Assembly: GCA_038503075.1 (NCBI GenBank)
Contig: JBCAML010000022.1
Coordinates: forward strand, 1,054,001 to 1,118,000
Length of the DNA: 64,000 bases
Source: Gyromitra esculenta
Lineage: Eukaryota > Ascomycota > Pezizomycetes > Pezizales > Discinaceae
Reading direction: 5' to 3'
This document shows positions 23,734 to 36,912 of this stretch, in pieces (the stretch's first letter is position 1; each line of letters opens with the position of its first letter). The position numbers and the translations under genes were made by a program. The notes beneath the pieces are model-generated. The model was not told the origin of the DNA. It worked only from the letters and a program-made list of their open reading frames with translations, and did not search any database.

Positions 23734-24879
23734 TTACTCGTCACCAGGTATTTCAATGCCTCCAGAAATCATCTGCTTTTCAACTACTTGGATGGAGTGT
23801 TCCAGGGCACGGACGCGGGCTGTAGCTTCCGTGAGCTGTGACCTAGCTTTTGAGAGTGCAACCTTCTTGGTTAGATAGTCGTTTAGGAAAGCTTCCATTT
23901 TTGCCTCCTGCCTCTTTTCAATGATGCCGTGGGGGTTTTTTTGAGCGGGCCCAAGGGAATTTTTGGCACTGCTGTCCCTAGTAGCGTGGTTATCGGACCC
24001 GAAGCCAAAAAATCGAAATCCACTCTTTTTCTTAGATTGTGTCTTTCTTGAGGTATATTTCCCCTCGCCGGGTGCAGGGCCGATGCCTCGCTCGAATTTA
24101 GGAATGGGACCAGGTTTGCGCGATTCCTGAGATACCGGATCCGGAGAAGGTATCATTGAAGTCCCTTTACCCTTACCCTTATCTAGAATGGCTGGGTGCG
24201 TGTTGGCGATAGGGTGTTTTGATTCAAGTTTTGGCTCGGCCTTCGGTTTTTCTGAGCTCAAGTCTCCTGGATTCATTTGTGTGGGTGCGGTTTTCTCCAC
24301 CTCTCCCCCCCCCTCTTCCGTGCATATATGTCCTATTTTCCTTCCACTCTCTTCCGTTTCATTTTCTTGTTCGTTAGAATGTTCATCATTGTACTCATCT
24401 TCTTCTTCATCTCTCCTCTCTTGCATCTCTTCCCTCTTTAAATCCCTCTGAAGACGGGACATGATTGCAGGAACATCTAGGCATTCGGGGACAGTTTCAG
24501 ATTTGCCATAGCTAGTAACAGTGTTTGCACGTGCTAGACTTCCATCTTGTGGATATTGTTCGTTGTCTGTTACGTCATCTACCGAATTGTCAAAATTGTT
24601 AAAAACATATCCGAATGTACTGAAAGTGAAGATAAAAGAATATTAACCTTGCGTACGCTCGACCAGGATACCAGACTTAAGTCTATTCGTCTCGGTCTCA
24701 GAGTTGGGCAGAGGGGGAAGTGGGGGGCTGTTTATCTCGGCCTCAGGGTCGATGACGGTGGACAGAGGGGAAGGTGGAAGAGTGCCGTCCCCCAATGGAG
24801 AACGAGTCGAGCTTCCTGTCGAGATGCTCCCATCATTGAGACTATCCTCAGAGACCGCAGTTGCGCCAGTTTCGGACAT
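23734..24879 (-). CDS. Low-complexity protein with C-terminal coiled coil (354 aa)
   Basis: There are two exons: 24879-24648 and 24566-23734. The 81-nt intron has donor gttaat and acceptor gtaacag and splits an Asp codon. The splice joins two frames that are each closed by a stop on their own, which supports the model. Residues 1-110 are Ser/Pro/acidic (SPPLPPLPNS). Residues 113-160 are charged, with Glu/Arg runs (REEMQERRDEEEDEYNDEHS). The middle is basic and Pro/Gly-rich and carries KSGFRFFGFGSDN. The last 60 residues (EKRQEAKMEAFLNDYL through VRALEHSIQVVEKQM) form a heptad-like helix, a probable coiled coil. No signal peptide or membrane segment. I do not recognise the family; a scaffold role would be a guess. 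The next gene on either side is more than 3 kb away. Confidence 0.7.
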
Positions 24880-26163
24880 TTTTTGGCTTTATATTCTTTA
24901 ATAGGAGATGACTTGAAGAATGATTTGGTTAGATACCGAAGAGATAGAGAAACACTGAAAGATTGTCATGCAGGCATCGCTCAAAATCCCGGACAATAAA
25001 TTCTAGTGCGGGTTAACGTAGGCTTGTGGCGATGGACTGCTATTCGAAACTGAACGACGCTAAATCACTCTCCCTCTCCAACGGAAATCATGATCATGAT
25101 GATGCAGGTCGAGAAACACTCCAAACGGAAATAAAATTCAAGAAGCCAGAATACTAATTATGGGTTACCTCGCCTCATTTACGAGGTAAGTAAGTCAATC
25201 TGTAAATTATAATCACAGGTAGAGATAATTATAATGCTGCCATATCTCCTGAAATAAGTGCTCCCAATACTCTAGATCTATTCGCAGCGCAGAACAAGAT
25301 TAACCCTACCCTTTTGATATCAGCCTAGATGTAAATATTTATATCTAGGAGGACATAAAAAGTGGAGTGGCTCGCCTCATATTGTCTTCATATATTCTCA
25401 CTCGATATTATTTTCCCGTGTTTAGGAGACTGGCCAAAAAACCCGGCGAAATTCATAACATTGCTGGAAACCCACCGCTCACCACAGCCACAAACTAAGC
25501 CCAATAGTGGATTATAGAAAATACACATTTCAATGGGTGGGAAAACGACATCGTGAAGGTGAGAAATTGTTTCGATGTCGTAGTGTCAACGCATTTCTAC
25601 ACACACATAATAGTGAGAGTAGTATAGTCGAGATATAATTGGTTTTTTTATAATTAGTGTACATGTACAGTATGATGTGAGCATGAGGTGCTTGAGATGC
25701 TACTGCATGCCTTTTAGATCGGCAGTATTTAGATCTAAATAAGCTCCTATCACTATCAATACAATTCGTTAGAGACATCGCGTATAGTCTTTAGCCTCCA
25801 AATTCTTCCCATTTAAATTTAATATTTACTAAATAAATGAGAAACCTATGGATAAATGGCCGATAGGCCATTGTGTAGCGAGCAGTGTGCTCATGATCAT
25901 ACTAGTAGGCTCCGGGCCCTGTTCTTGACTAGTGGTTTTAAAGGCACATCCTTAAGCTTGCTAATTTGTTAAATCTAACTAGGATTGACGCCACTAAAAC
26001 AGACTAAAGATTCACAATTACAATGGACGATATATAATCAAATTTTGGTAAAAATATGGAGTGAGCCAGTACAATTTTGAGATGACGTAGGTTGGTTTCT
26101 TCATCCCTGTGTTCCCAGTTTGTTCTCTTACATCAATTATCATCCATGGCTTTTATCATAGCA
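24880..26163. other. Start of an 11-kb gene desert
   Basis: No gene is supported. A near-perfect 26-bp palindrome (one mismatch pair) built on CCTAGAT and ATCTAGG is at 25324-25349. A hairpin with an 8-bp stem (TTACCTCG 25163-25170, CGAGGTAA 25180-25187) lies nearby. The sequence is AT-rich with stops in all frames. Confidence 0.5.
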
Positions 26164-26615
26164 CAAGATGCGGTCGGAAAGTCCTTGCCCCTAGAACACA
26201 CCAAAAATAGGCTACTTCACGGTTTTTAAAATAGCACCTCTAGTTAATAAATAAATAAATAAATTAGCTTTACTGTTAGATCTACAATCTCACAAATATC
26301 TACTCTCTAATCCTTTTCCCACTCTAATTATTGTTCATGAAGAAATGAGAGCTAAAAATTAGTGTAGATTTGTACGGCAACGCCATATAAAAGCTACATG
26401 CATTCCTCAAACTTCCCCCGAGCTTTCCTCCACTGTTCTTGGTGATTTGAGTTTGAGGGTAAAATAAAGTAATAAAGTAGAGATCTATGGATTTCTCAAG
26501 CCTTTGGTATAGCTAGCTATTTCATTCGTTAACCCGAAGTATGGGTTAAAAAATCGTCAAGCGGCCTACTTTTGGTGTGTTTTAGGGGGGGCGAGGACTT
26601 TCCGACCGCATCCTG
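26164..26615. mobile_element. 452-bp inverted-repeat element (non-autonomous)
   Basis: The left end reads CAAGATGCGGTCGGAAAGTC and the right end, reverse-complemented, CAGGATGCGGTCGGAAAGTC. Similarity continues inward about 65 bp with a small indel and several C/T or G/A differences. There is no transposase frame inside. The flanks carry GCA on both sides (a possible 3-bp target duplication); alternatively a TA lies slightly further out on both sides. This looks like a miniature element or an internally deleted DNA transposon. Confidence 0.6.
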
Positions 26616-29600
26616 GCATACTCGAGCCCTGGATCATAGTAGGCGCATACCCTTCCCACTCTGGACCACATATCGAGTATGTAGGAGTATTGTAGTGGAT
26701 AACTAATAGTTAAATATTATACCTAGTAACTGTCCACTGGATTAGAAAAGGCGAAATACAATCTATAGAACTAGTTTAGGCTTATGCTTATTACTCACTT
26801 AACGGCTAGTATTTACTAACATTTATCTTTTTTCATGAACAGACCCTCACTAATACGTGTTAAAAGGATCCTTTTCTTCTGAGTACAGTTGCAGTTGGCG
26901 TTCGTACCTCACTACTATATGGATTACTTTATGGGAAATGCCGGACGTGGTCATCATCCAAGCTTACAGCGGTTATTCCCTCAAATATAAGCCAGAATAC
27001 GAGAAGCTTATAAATACTTTAAAACATCTCTCGCATGATATACCATCCTTTTGTCTTGGTAATTGTCTATGTCACGATCACCGTTTCAGGTTGGCCAACA
27101 CTCCCGTTTTGAGTTTAGCTTAGTAAACACCACCACTATTAATCGCAAGGCCTAGCTGGCCATAGCGCCAGTCAGATTTAAATGCCACAACCTTTGAAAT
27201 CAGAATACTACCCATTGTCTCGTATTTCTATTCGATGGTGATCAGTTCTTTCCGTTTCCCATTAGTTCAGCCCCTATCGACTGGGAGGGTACATCGACTA
27301 TTCGTTACTATTATCTCCCTGAGAAGTGTTGGCGCGTCTCGCAGAGACAATAGACGACATTTTTTGCGAATAGATCGTCCCATCCTGAATTTGGGCTATT
27401 TCGTTTGAAAACGGGTGGAAGTCGCTAACAGCGGAGTTGTCTCATGGCCATTTTAGAGCGGGAAATATTGAAAAATGATCCGAAACATATCTTCCACATG
27501 CCTTTGGGATAGACAGTCTTACAATGATAAGACAGAATTTCAAATCCTGTAGATGGATTGGAGAAAACAGGATACAGGTGTATTGTCAGTTATCTCCGGA
27601 AAACAATAGTAGCCTACCGATTCTTCAGTAGCCACTGGCGATGGCTAGAATCAATATCAAGGATAGGAATGGCTCAAATAGCTTTGCGGAAATCTTGTCC
27701 CTGGCGGGCTAAACTGCCGGGTTGACAACTCGAGCGTATGTATATATATATTTTCGGCCTCGAGATAGACCCTTCCCACATACCATACTTTCCTTAATTA
27801 CATGTGCTTTTCACTATCTACCGTGTTGCGATGTCATACCAGCTCTAGATGACATACGTATACTCGTGTTGAGCATTACACGTACCGGTAGGATGTTCCT
27901 CCGAATACTGTAAGCTAGTTCGCATACGCGTAAAAGCTGAGATATGGTGTTTGCCCTTTAGTCAGCCTCCATATTGAGCATGCGTAACTATAGGTACATA
28001 TCAAATTAAACTTGCAGGTATATGTAATTGCATGTTGTTGTGTCATGATCAGCACCCTGCAGCCGTTCTCATCCAAAAAGCATACACGTCTGTGCACGTA
28101 ATGGAATAAGATTAAGCCATTTAATCTTTACAATAAATTAAAGGGTATTAGTATTTTTCGGTGATGAGGAATTTAAACCTGGAGGAAAACTTTGATATGT
28201 TGGATTAGATGACTTGCATCGGCCATCTTAGTGACTTACCAGCCCCAAAGGATATGTAGTTAGTACTGACGGCTACTCATGAACAAGATATACTTCAAGT
28301 CCCGCCTAAGGAGTTAGAGAGCTACAGAATCCCATATGCACCTAATACCACCTCTAGACGCACCTTATTAAGCATCTATAGCTTTGATTACGATAAGTTG
28401 CTGACGCCCTTGAGTTCCGGTAAGTTCTTCGGCAAGTGATAGGTTAGTGTCGATACTAGCACTGGTTTCACACTGAAAGATTACCTTCTTTACAAAGCAT
28501 AGGGTATACGTAGGCCGGTGTGTTCTCCGCTAACTTACTCACACGTTGCATAATCAAAATACCAAATCGTAGAAGAAAATCATCTGGAGATGGGCTCCTA
28601 GGCGCCTAGGCCTAGGTACCTCTAGTACCCACAAGTTAAACCGGATGCACCAATTACAGTCTGGGTGCTCTTTAAACTGATTTGGTACAACATAATTATA
28701 ATAATTTATAGCCCGAGCCTGAACAACTTTAGAGCATGGACCTAATAGCCAACTAGTAATCCAAGTTTTCCAATTCAGTACAGCTGCGTAGGAAAGGTTT
28801 TGACACCCACCACACTAACGAGACTGCGACTAGGGTTTCAAGATTTTTCTTACACGGCTGTACAGTTTGTAGGTAAATGGGGTGACACAGAATTCAGAAT
28901 GAGCTGCAGTTAGCAAGCGTGTCCTCCAAACCTCAGTCCTCCAAAGAGGTGTCACTCCAAATATTTGCCCATCTAGTTCTAGCCAAAGTAAATGCCAGGC
29001 CTGACCGCGTGCAGCATAGTGTGATGATAATAGCCGACCCATACCTGCTTAGTAACGTTATAACGGAAAAATAAAATAAGTTTCGCAAAGTCGAAATTAA
29101 TTTAAAATAAAATATCATATGGCCTATTTTCTGCTATTTTCTTGAATCACAAATAGCGGTACCCTACGTATACGTATACAGTCTCGTGATTAAATAAGGA
29201 AATTCCTGGAAATAAGTGCCAAGACAATGCCTCCTAGGAGTTTGGGCACCCTTCGACATTCTCCACAAACCCAGGAAATACGGAGATCGGTTAAAATAAT
29301 GCATATGCTTAAGATCCTTATTTTTTAAGCTGTCTAATGTTTTTCATCAGCAGCTCTAGTATTCTCATCCAAAGTATTTCGCTCAAAACAATATCAATTC
29401 TGCACCTCAACAAAGTGTTTGACGAGACCAGCCAATCCAAATGCCTACTTTAGGTCATACTAATCTCAGTGGAGCATTAAGGGATCTGCAGTTCGCCTTG
29501 AAGGCCATGGGTCGATTGATAATTAGGCGTGTTCGAGTACTGATACTCATTCGACCAAGGCGCACGAGCCTCGTGGGTGGACACAGAGCTTTATGTGTCT

Positions 29601-32600
29601 GCACGACTACCTCTGTGAGGGATGCAAGAGTGGGACATGTTTGGATTCTGATACGATGATACACAGCCTCAGCCTTGCAGCCTTGCAGCCTCCCCGGCTA
29701 TCTATGGCCCGGGCCTAAATCGCCTGAGTAGCGTTTGATCGGTCGAGGCCCGGTTGGGTGATCACGAACCCGCTTCTCCACTTATCGGATCAGAAAATAA
29801 TTAAGGGGCATATATATTCTGCTTGGTAGCTGTAAATCCCCGGAACACATGAGAACATTGGCAACTAGCCTTCGCAGGACTATATCTGCCCAACTGACCC
29901 TCCCGTACCACAAAACATAAGCTTGAGGGCTTAAGGTTGGTGGGTGTGAGAGCGGAACATACGGATTGCGGTTGATCTTATATGTTACATGTAATCACGA
30001 CACCGGAACAGAGAGATAATCCGGTTTGGATATCCAACTCTCGGGACTCAATTGCTATTTAGTCCATAATTTCCGCTACTACTTGTCTTGCCGATTGGGT
30101 GTCTAGATACCGAGTCGGGAATTTGTTCTGCTTGGCTTCTGTGCGTAAGGCCACACAGGACGTGCATTCGTATTTACAGGCCACTTTCTAACCAGCAAAT
30201 GGTAGCTTGTTCCTGTGTGGGAGGGACTTTTGACCTGGGTCCCTATCAGTGACAATCGAGTGATAATTCGTGAAATGTTTCATGTTTCATATATGTATTA
30301 ATCCTAACAAGCTTTTTCCAGCAACTCTAAAATGAGTTTTATTTTTCAATCTAGGATGCACCTTCACGATTTAAATCATTATCACGAGGACCGGGAAGAT
30401 TTGTAATTACGTGTAACTACATATTCTAATCAAATGGCGTGACATAAGCCGGGGTCTTCTTAATTGGTGGGATTGCTAAATATCAGTACTGGCAACTACA
30501 TGTAGTGCCTTTAAATCTTGTAATACCCTAGATATCTTTTATAATATCTAGACGGATTCATTTCACTTTCTCATGGTCATAACGCGGATGGAATAATTTA
30601 CCATATTTGAGGTTCCCACTCTACTGATTTAGACCAGCTTAATTTCCCCTTTCTACCACTTAGTCGCACGTACATCGCCCAGAGGTCTACTCTCGAGTTT
30701 GAAAATTTAATTATAACTCTCAAGATAGATTGTGAAATATATAGAGCCAAGAGAAGCTCGGGCCTAGTTACAAACCGTCACTCAGAACCTCAGTCAGCTC
30801 TATCGGGCGGATACACAAAGAGCATATGCATATTTATACTTAGTGCTCACCATATACATAACAAAAGTTTAGGACCAAGTATCACTTAGCGTAACAGTGA
30901 ACCGTTCCGCTTATAATCTCGCTTATGATCTACCTATATAGTTGGGCATGAAAATGCGCAGAGAACAAACATCATAGAATTCTAATACTTCAAAACTCGA
31001 CCAAAAATCCCAATAGCTATAGTCCTACATCTTTCATCGCAGATTTTGGAAATAGGAAGAAGAAGAGCCATCCAGCCTTACTCTTGACTATTGAGAACAG
31101 CGCACAAGCACTAACTGATGTTGTACGTCTATGTATGCACGTACACATGTGTGCTTAATGGGAACACCGAGTATGTTTTTGTAGATAGTTTGGGAAAAAG
31201 ATTAAAAAAAAGCAAAAGATTGAGAAAAAGTGAAACAGTTTGTTCAGCTGCCAGCGCGTATTTTTCCCAGCGCCTGTACGTGCAGAATAAGTTTATCGTT
31301 GAGTCAGACACCCTTTCCATAGGGCAAACATGTTATTTTTGTCTCGTCGAGCTACCGGGTCTTCGAGGATAAGGTTAGACCTACCCTATTGGCTGCGAGG
31401 GAATTGCTGTCTTTTATATGCCCTGCGGGTCACGGAAGTAGGATCTTCGTACGGATTGACCCTTTGGTGGATCAATGCAGCTGCATGGTGGTTCAATTCC
31501 GTGCATGGTGATGGGTTTCACGGATGTATCGATTTGACGTGTTACCATGAATCTCAAACAGCATATTTACTCCAGCCCAATTTAAATTCTACCCAAACCA
31601 CCTTGAAACCAAGAATAAAGCGAATTTCTTCAAGCAGAAGCTGGCTCATGAAGAATGGCCGAATTCATCTTCGGTTGCAGAAGAGCTCTCACCAAAGATC
31701 AGCTAAAGCCAACACACCCTACTTGTGAAATGATTTGTGTTGGTTTCGAATCGTCCCACATACAGAGAATTAAACGAACCTGGGGATTTCTCGCCGACTC
31801 ATTCCCTATTCCCGCCCTCATTCGTTGCTGCAATCTTGGGAAGCACAAGGTCGAGCAGATCAGTGCATCCCATCTAGGTAGTGCATATTTTCCACGCGTT
31901 CCTCTACTTCCGACAAAGTCCCTTTCGAGTTTACAACGGTTAACCCCTAATTTTTTCTCCTAAAAATAATAATTATCGCTCACCACAATTAAGGTCCTTA
32001 GTACTTTAGCACCTTCCAAATATCTGGAACTTCTATCCGTAAACGATGTTGCAACTGAACAGATGACCATCAGGAATTTCTTCGGACTATTTCCCGCACC
32101 ATAAAATTCACTCATCTTAGGTAAACACAAAAACGGAGTCAAGCAAATTGCGGGGCTGTCGATCCAAATCATTCAATTGCCACATAAACAGACCGGCTAG
32201 TAGAACTTTAGCGTTATCGTAGAGCTTTTGAGCCATAGGAGGGAAATATTTTATCTCAACTCTTCAAGTAAGCTATTATTCGAGCCCGGACTTAGCTTTG
32301 TGGCTTAAAGAATATCTGCAGGTATCAGGAGAGGGGGGGAGAAAAAATTCCTCAGTTGAAGGCCACGCCTAGAGCAAGAGAAGGTCCGCGCGGATCATTG
32401 CCCCGAATCCTATTAAGTCATTTCCAAGGACACACTGGCAGGCGATTTCGTTGATTATGATCCACGCTAAGGATGTATATCAGATAAGTCGTTATCTATC
32501 ATCGAAATAGTGCCAAGAACAACCATGGGGTCCCTGCGTCCTTCTTTCTCAGTCTCCTTCAAAGTATTTTGAAGGCCCTCCAGGGCTGGGAGATGGAATT

Positions 32601-33370
32601 TGTCGATCACAACTTGGCTGCATGCCGCACATGGCTATGTCTACTCTCCTTTAGCTAATCCTGGATCATATTTTTCAAGTGTAAATGAGAGATGTAACCC
32701 CAGGAATAAGATAAAACTATTATAGTTACGCAAACTTTTCGATCCCTTGGTGATACTTTGTGGACTGCACATCGGCCGCGGAAGCACTCTTGGGAATTAT
32801 ATTCCTGTACCAATAAACCACCAACGTTGAGGCATATCCCGAGGTGTTATAAGCACCTAGGCAATCCCTATCCCGAGCCCCCGGCCCCTATAGTCCACGT
32901 GAGTATACATAAAGAAGAAAAATTAGTCCTCTCCCTTCGGCGACCGGCGATGGAATCGCAAATCCCAGGTTGCTGCTTCTTTTCAGTGATATCACAAGAT
33001 GCCAACGCGAGATTGTTGGGGCAGCCATCTTTTATAACAAGTTGGCACTGTTTTTAGAGGCCTGCATTATATCGGAGAGGGTACATGATCAGATTTTACA
33101 AACGAGAAAACTATAGGTGGCGTACTATAACCCTTGGTTTGGGAATTAAGATATAAAACGTACCATTATACAGAAGTGAATTGCTAGGATTTGCTGGTGC
33201 CAGCCTCTATTTTTTCAGATGAGGCCTCTCGAAAATTCTAGTATAGAATCTTAGTCAGATCTCAGCTCAAATCAGTATCTAAATGCCTGCCACGTTATCA
33301 CGAAATCTTAAAAGATGAAATGAGTTGAGCCGCAGATTTGAGAGACTTTCGCGATTCTTGGCACCAAGGT
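26616..33370. other. AT-rich gene desert, about 6.8 kb
   Basis: Frames reach only 132 codons (31330-31728, +) and have no recognisable motif. A perfect palindrome CCTAGGCGCCTAGG is at 28597-28610. TACATGTA occurs at 29986 and 30497 and CGAGTGAT at 30257. I found no tRNA or transposase signature by eye. Confidence 0.5.
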
Positions 33371-34200
33371 TAAACTCGTGTTTTCCCCAAGGAGATCCCG
33401 ATATCACGATATCACCTGGTTAGGAAACTTAAGCTTCTTCCACAGCAACTCCTCACAGGCGCACAAACAACCCATGGAGGCCGTCCTCCCCCAATCCACA
33501 CTTGGCAGAGAAACTGTTCCCACGGTCCAGTTCTGCGGGCCAGGGAAAAGGCGGTCCCTGCGTTGTCTCACCTTTAGATCGTAATCCGCTGTCCAGATCA
33601 CAAGCAGATCGCCTGTGCGTTTCGGCCAGGGGCACTGGATCGAATTCTCCGCACTTTCGATCGTCAATCCACTTTGTCTCGACCCTTCTCGTTCTTGACC
33701 CAGTCACGATTCTCATTTCCTCAGCGGCTCGATCTCTGCCGGGGTTCTTATTTTATTTTTTTGAGTGTACGGTGAACCTGGGTTTTCCTTTTTCTTTTTT
33801 TCTTTCCCCAACCCTTCCCGAGAGAGCTACGAGAGCCACGGACATTCCGACCACAGAAGCGAATCGCGATGGGGATCGTGCCGAAAGCTATTTGTCTCGG
33901 CATGCGGGTGGGCGCGAACCCCCTACATTGCACTGCTTTCTACCCCACGTCTCAAATCCCATTAGACTTAAAATTACGAAAGACGACGTTGGAAAAAAGT
34001 TTTTTTCTTCTGTTATTCTTAATAATTGCCGATTCCTTATAAAGGCACGATCCTCGCTATATCGGTTATCTCCTATGGGGTATGGCGGCTGAAGTTGCCC
34101 TAGTTAACCCCACTGAATTTCAGCGGGTCGAAACCTCACGATCGAGCGATCAGCTTGAACGACCTAGCTGAGGGTGAACCAATCGGAGATTTTAGCGGCT
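33371..34200 (+). other. GC-richer island inside the desert
   Basis: Composition changes visibly from the flanks. Open frames overlap on both strands (87 codons each at 33404-33667 and 33453-33716 on minus; 196 codons at 33502-34092 on plus). A strong plus-strand pyrimidine tract (tttttctttttttctttcccc, about 33790-33810) looks like a fungal promoter or leader. After it, an ATG at 34082 opens a 29-codon frame starting MAAEVALVNPTEFQRVE. This may be the 5' part of an unrecognised short or non-coding transcript; no downstream exon could be assigned. Confidence 0.25.
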
Positions 34201-36069
34201 GGGTTCCGCAGGTGTCATAATGGGAATGAGACATGACGTTACTTAGACGTCACGTCAATATTATTATTTTTGTCTGGGCATTGATAAACACTCCAATGCA
34301 ATCACAAATACCCAAACAAGTTGATATGCGTGTTTTTTTGATCTCAGGAACCGGAAGAAAGATTAAAAAAGGGGGGTGGTGCCAGAGAGAGATAAGGGAA
34401 AAGAAGGGTTCAACGATCAACCAAGATCGACGCGATGAGCTTATGAAACGAGAAGTTTACTCTAACTGATAGACCCAGATAGATCAACGTCGAAATCGTG
34501 AACCTCCCAACTGGACACCTGTCGATATTGACTAAATCCCGGGGACGAAAGGGAAAAAAAAGATCATATCGTCGGTAGTGAATGCCAAGGAAAGATTGAT
34601 GTCATCCAGGCTCCGATATCATCACATTTTGGCCCCTGGAGGTTATTAATCCCCTGATAAAAGGCAGAAATTGGTTGGGTCTTTGATATAGTGTTCCAGA
34701 AGCACTTGTAATATAGAGGCTTCCGTATCAAGCAAGAGAGAACCATTCTGGAAATTTGATGATCTAAGCCGTCTCTGTCTGCCTGTCTTGCTAAGGAATC
34801 CCCAGAGAAAGAGACTTGTCTGTGGGTGCCGGGAGTTTTGGTAGAGCCATTTCGTTGTGCACGTAACTAGACGGAGGACATATCCGTTCACAAACAGACA
34901 GAGGCGGGCCGTGCACAGTGCTGCTGCAGCCATTTTGCATGTGCTGTAGGGCCTACTTTCTATCCAGGCAACAATTTTGTGGAACAACGCTGGTTCCCCG
35001 CAACGCTGATCAGTTACGGAAAACGTGTTTTATCCCTGGAGAGCCTCCCACCCCTCAAATTTTTTATAAAATCTTTTGTTGTTATTTTGGTGGTGGTTGT
35101 GCGGAAAGAAAAAGAGTGCGTGTACCAGTAGGAATCTCCCGCGATCGACAATATTAAGAGTATGATATGGCCTTCCCAGGAAAAATGAGCTTCTACCAAG
35201 GAATACGGATACGCCCAAGATGAGAGCTGAGAAGCCTATTGCTTTTACTATTTATTGGTACTCGTGATCCCATCTCTGCTATCCAAAAAAAGGCCCCCAA
35301 TCCTTGAAGGGGAAAAAAAAGATAGCAGAAATCATCCAATAAGATTTTGGTCGATGGCCCTCCCCAAAGAGATCATCGTTTTTGTTAGTTCTGTCCATCC
35401 AAAGAGACAGAATAAGGAGAAGAGAAAAAAGGGATGAACAATGGAAACAGCAAACGGTACTGGAAAAAATAAATCGTTTCTGTATGTAGTTGTTCCTGGC
35501 GATAATAAAAGGAAGATTTTTTTGATCAAACCACCAACGAAAGAAACCTTAGAGTAAAAATCGCAGATAAAAAAACCCACCTCCCCCGCCCCCAACCCGA
35601 ATACAAAGAAAGTATTGAAAACGCCATTTTAACGCCTTGGACCCGATCAAAAAAAAAAAAAGCAAAGAGAGAGAAAATAATAATAACCCCATTGCAAACC
35701 CGCCCAAAAGAGCCCAACCATAACGACCCGAAAAAAACAGACCGTCCGCCGAAGACCCTTATATAAATGAGATAACCTGGGGATAAAAACCATATGCCAG
35801 AAATGAAAGAAATAAAAAAGTAAAAAAAAAAGGGGGGGCTGTTTCATGGGAGAAATCAAAAAATTACAGAGAAGCGAAGGTGTATGTTATCAAGGCCGTC
35901 GATTAAATTATCGCGAGGAAGAAAGGCGACGACTGAAAAAACATATATTCGGATTACCAAGAATGGAAAATAAATAAGTTCCCGGAACCGATTGCGAATA
36001 GAGATCTTGAAAGATGACGACCGTATGCGTATATTTCGTGTGTGTGTGTGGGAGGCCAAGAAAAAACCA
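34201..36069. other. Stretch without a recognised gene
   Basis: Short overlapping frames only. From about 35250 to 36060 the plus strand is A-rich, so the minus strand is T-rich, which fits the 3' untranslated and downstream region of the zinc-finger gene. No terminator can be named. Confidence 0.5.
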
Positions 36070-36912
36070 TTATGGGTAACCGGAAATCGCAACACTCGCC
36101 AATGCATTCAACCCGTTTTCTCCACCGAACGAATCTGAATAATGCGAGTATGATATTGGCTGAGGTGAATGATAAGTATGCATTCGGGGATGCAAATCCG
36201 GTCTCACAGCCTCCACAGGCTCAGAGACCACAACATCTTCGGCAGACATTCTCCTCTTCCTCGCGGCGCGCTTGCTAGCAGACCCGCTTTGATGGGTTCT
36301 GTAGTGCTGCATACAATTATCCTGTCTGCTGAATCTAGCTCCACATCCAGTCTCCGGGCAGACATAATTTTTCTCTCCCGTGTGAATTCGAGTGTGTCGC
36401 GCAAGATGGCCTGAGGTTGTGAACGATTTTCCACACGGGCAGGTGTATCGCCTCGAAGTCCGCTTAACCGGGTTCGCAGCACCAGATTTTGGCGATGAAG
36501 GGACGGAACTGGCCGGTGTTTGAGTGTTGGCGGGCCGAGTCTCCTCTACAACGGGCATGGCGGAGCTGAGAACCGGCGACGAATTCACTGAAGAAGAGCC
36601 GTTCGATGATAAGGGAGGGAAATAGCTACCTTCCGGAACCGGAAGAAGCTTTTCAAGAGGGGGAAGACTGAGGTTTGGTGGTGTACGAGGCGAATACAAA
36701 GAGGCCAAAGAACTAAGCGAACTGGAAGAGGAGGAAGCAGACTCGATCGAGTCATGTCGTGAAGGGTAGGGCCTGCAAAAGTTTGGAGACATTGGTGGTG
36801 TAGGGGAAGATGCAGACGACGATGCGTATGAATAGGCGTATTCATTCTCTTCTTCACAAAGGAGCGAGACTCGTCGCCCGTTCGAAGTGGTGATTGCCCA
36901 ATGATTGCCCAT
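36070..36912 (-). CDS. NRG1-type C2H2 zinc-finger transcriptional repressor (280 aa)
   Basis: The protein starts [20 protein letters not shown]. Residues 30-150 are Ser/Pro-rich and probably disordered. Two adjacent C2H2 fingers follow: finger 1 with Cys158, Cys160, His173, His177 ([17 protein letters not shown]) and finger 2 with Cys185, Cys190, His203, His207 ([16 protein letters not shown]), joined by a TGEKNY linker. TTSGHLARH plus [12 protein letters not shown] is the pair seen in NRG1/NRG2 repressors, which recruit Tup1-Cyc8 and control glucose and filamentation genes in yeasts; the same role here is inference. A basic stretch KRAARKRR (about 214-221) is a likely nuclear signal. Finger 1 has only one residue between its two Cys, where two to four is usual. 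The same frame is open 188 codons upstream, but that part is leader-like. Confidence 0.85.
   Translation of the reverse strand: MGNHWAITTSNGRRVSLLCEEENEYAYSYASSSASSPTPPMSPNFCRPYPSRHDSIESASSSSSSLSSLASLYSPRTPPNLSLPPLEKLLPVPEGSYFPPLSSNGSSSVNSSPVLSSAMPVVEETRPANTQTPASSVPSSPKSGAANPVKRTSRRYTCPCGKSFTTSGHLARHTRIHTGEKNYVCPETGCGARFSRQDNCMQHYRTHQSGSASKRAARKRRMSAEDVVVSEPVEAVRPDLHPRMHTYHSPQPISYSHYSDSFGGENGLNALASVAISGYP

Noticed and set aside
31468..31512. GGTTCAATTCC resembling a tRNA B box
   Set aside because: No A box, acceptor stem or anticodon arm at the right spacing.
34098..34130. Stretch recalling the start of large-subunit rRNA (CCACTGAATTTCAGCGG)
   Set aside because: The match does not extend; it is a small hairpin, not rRNA.
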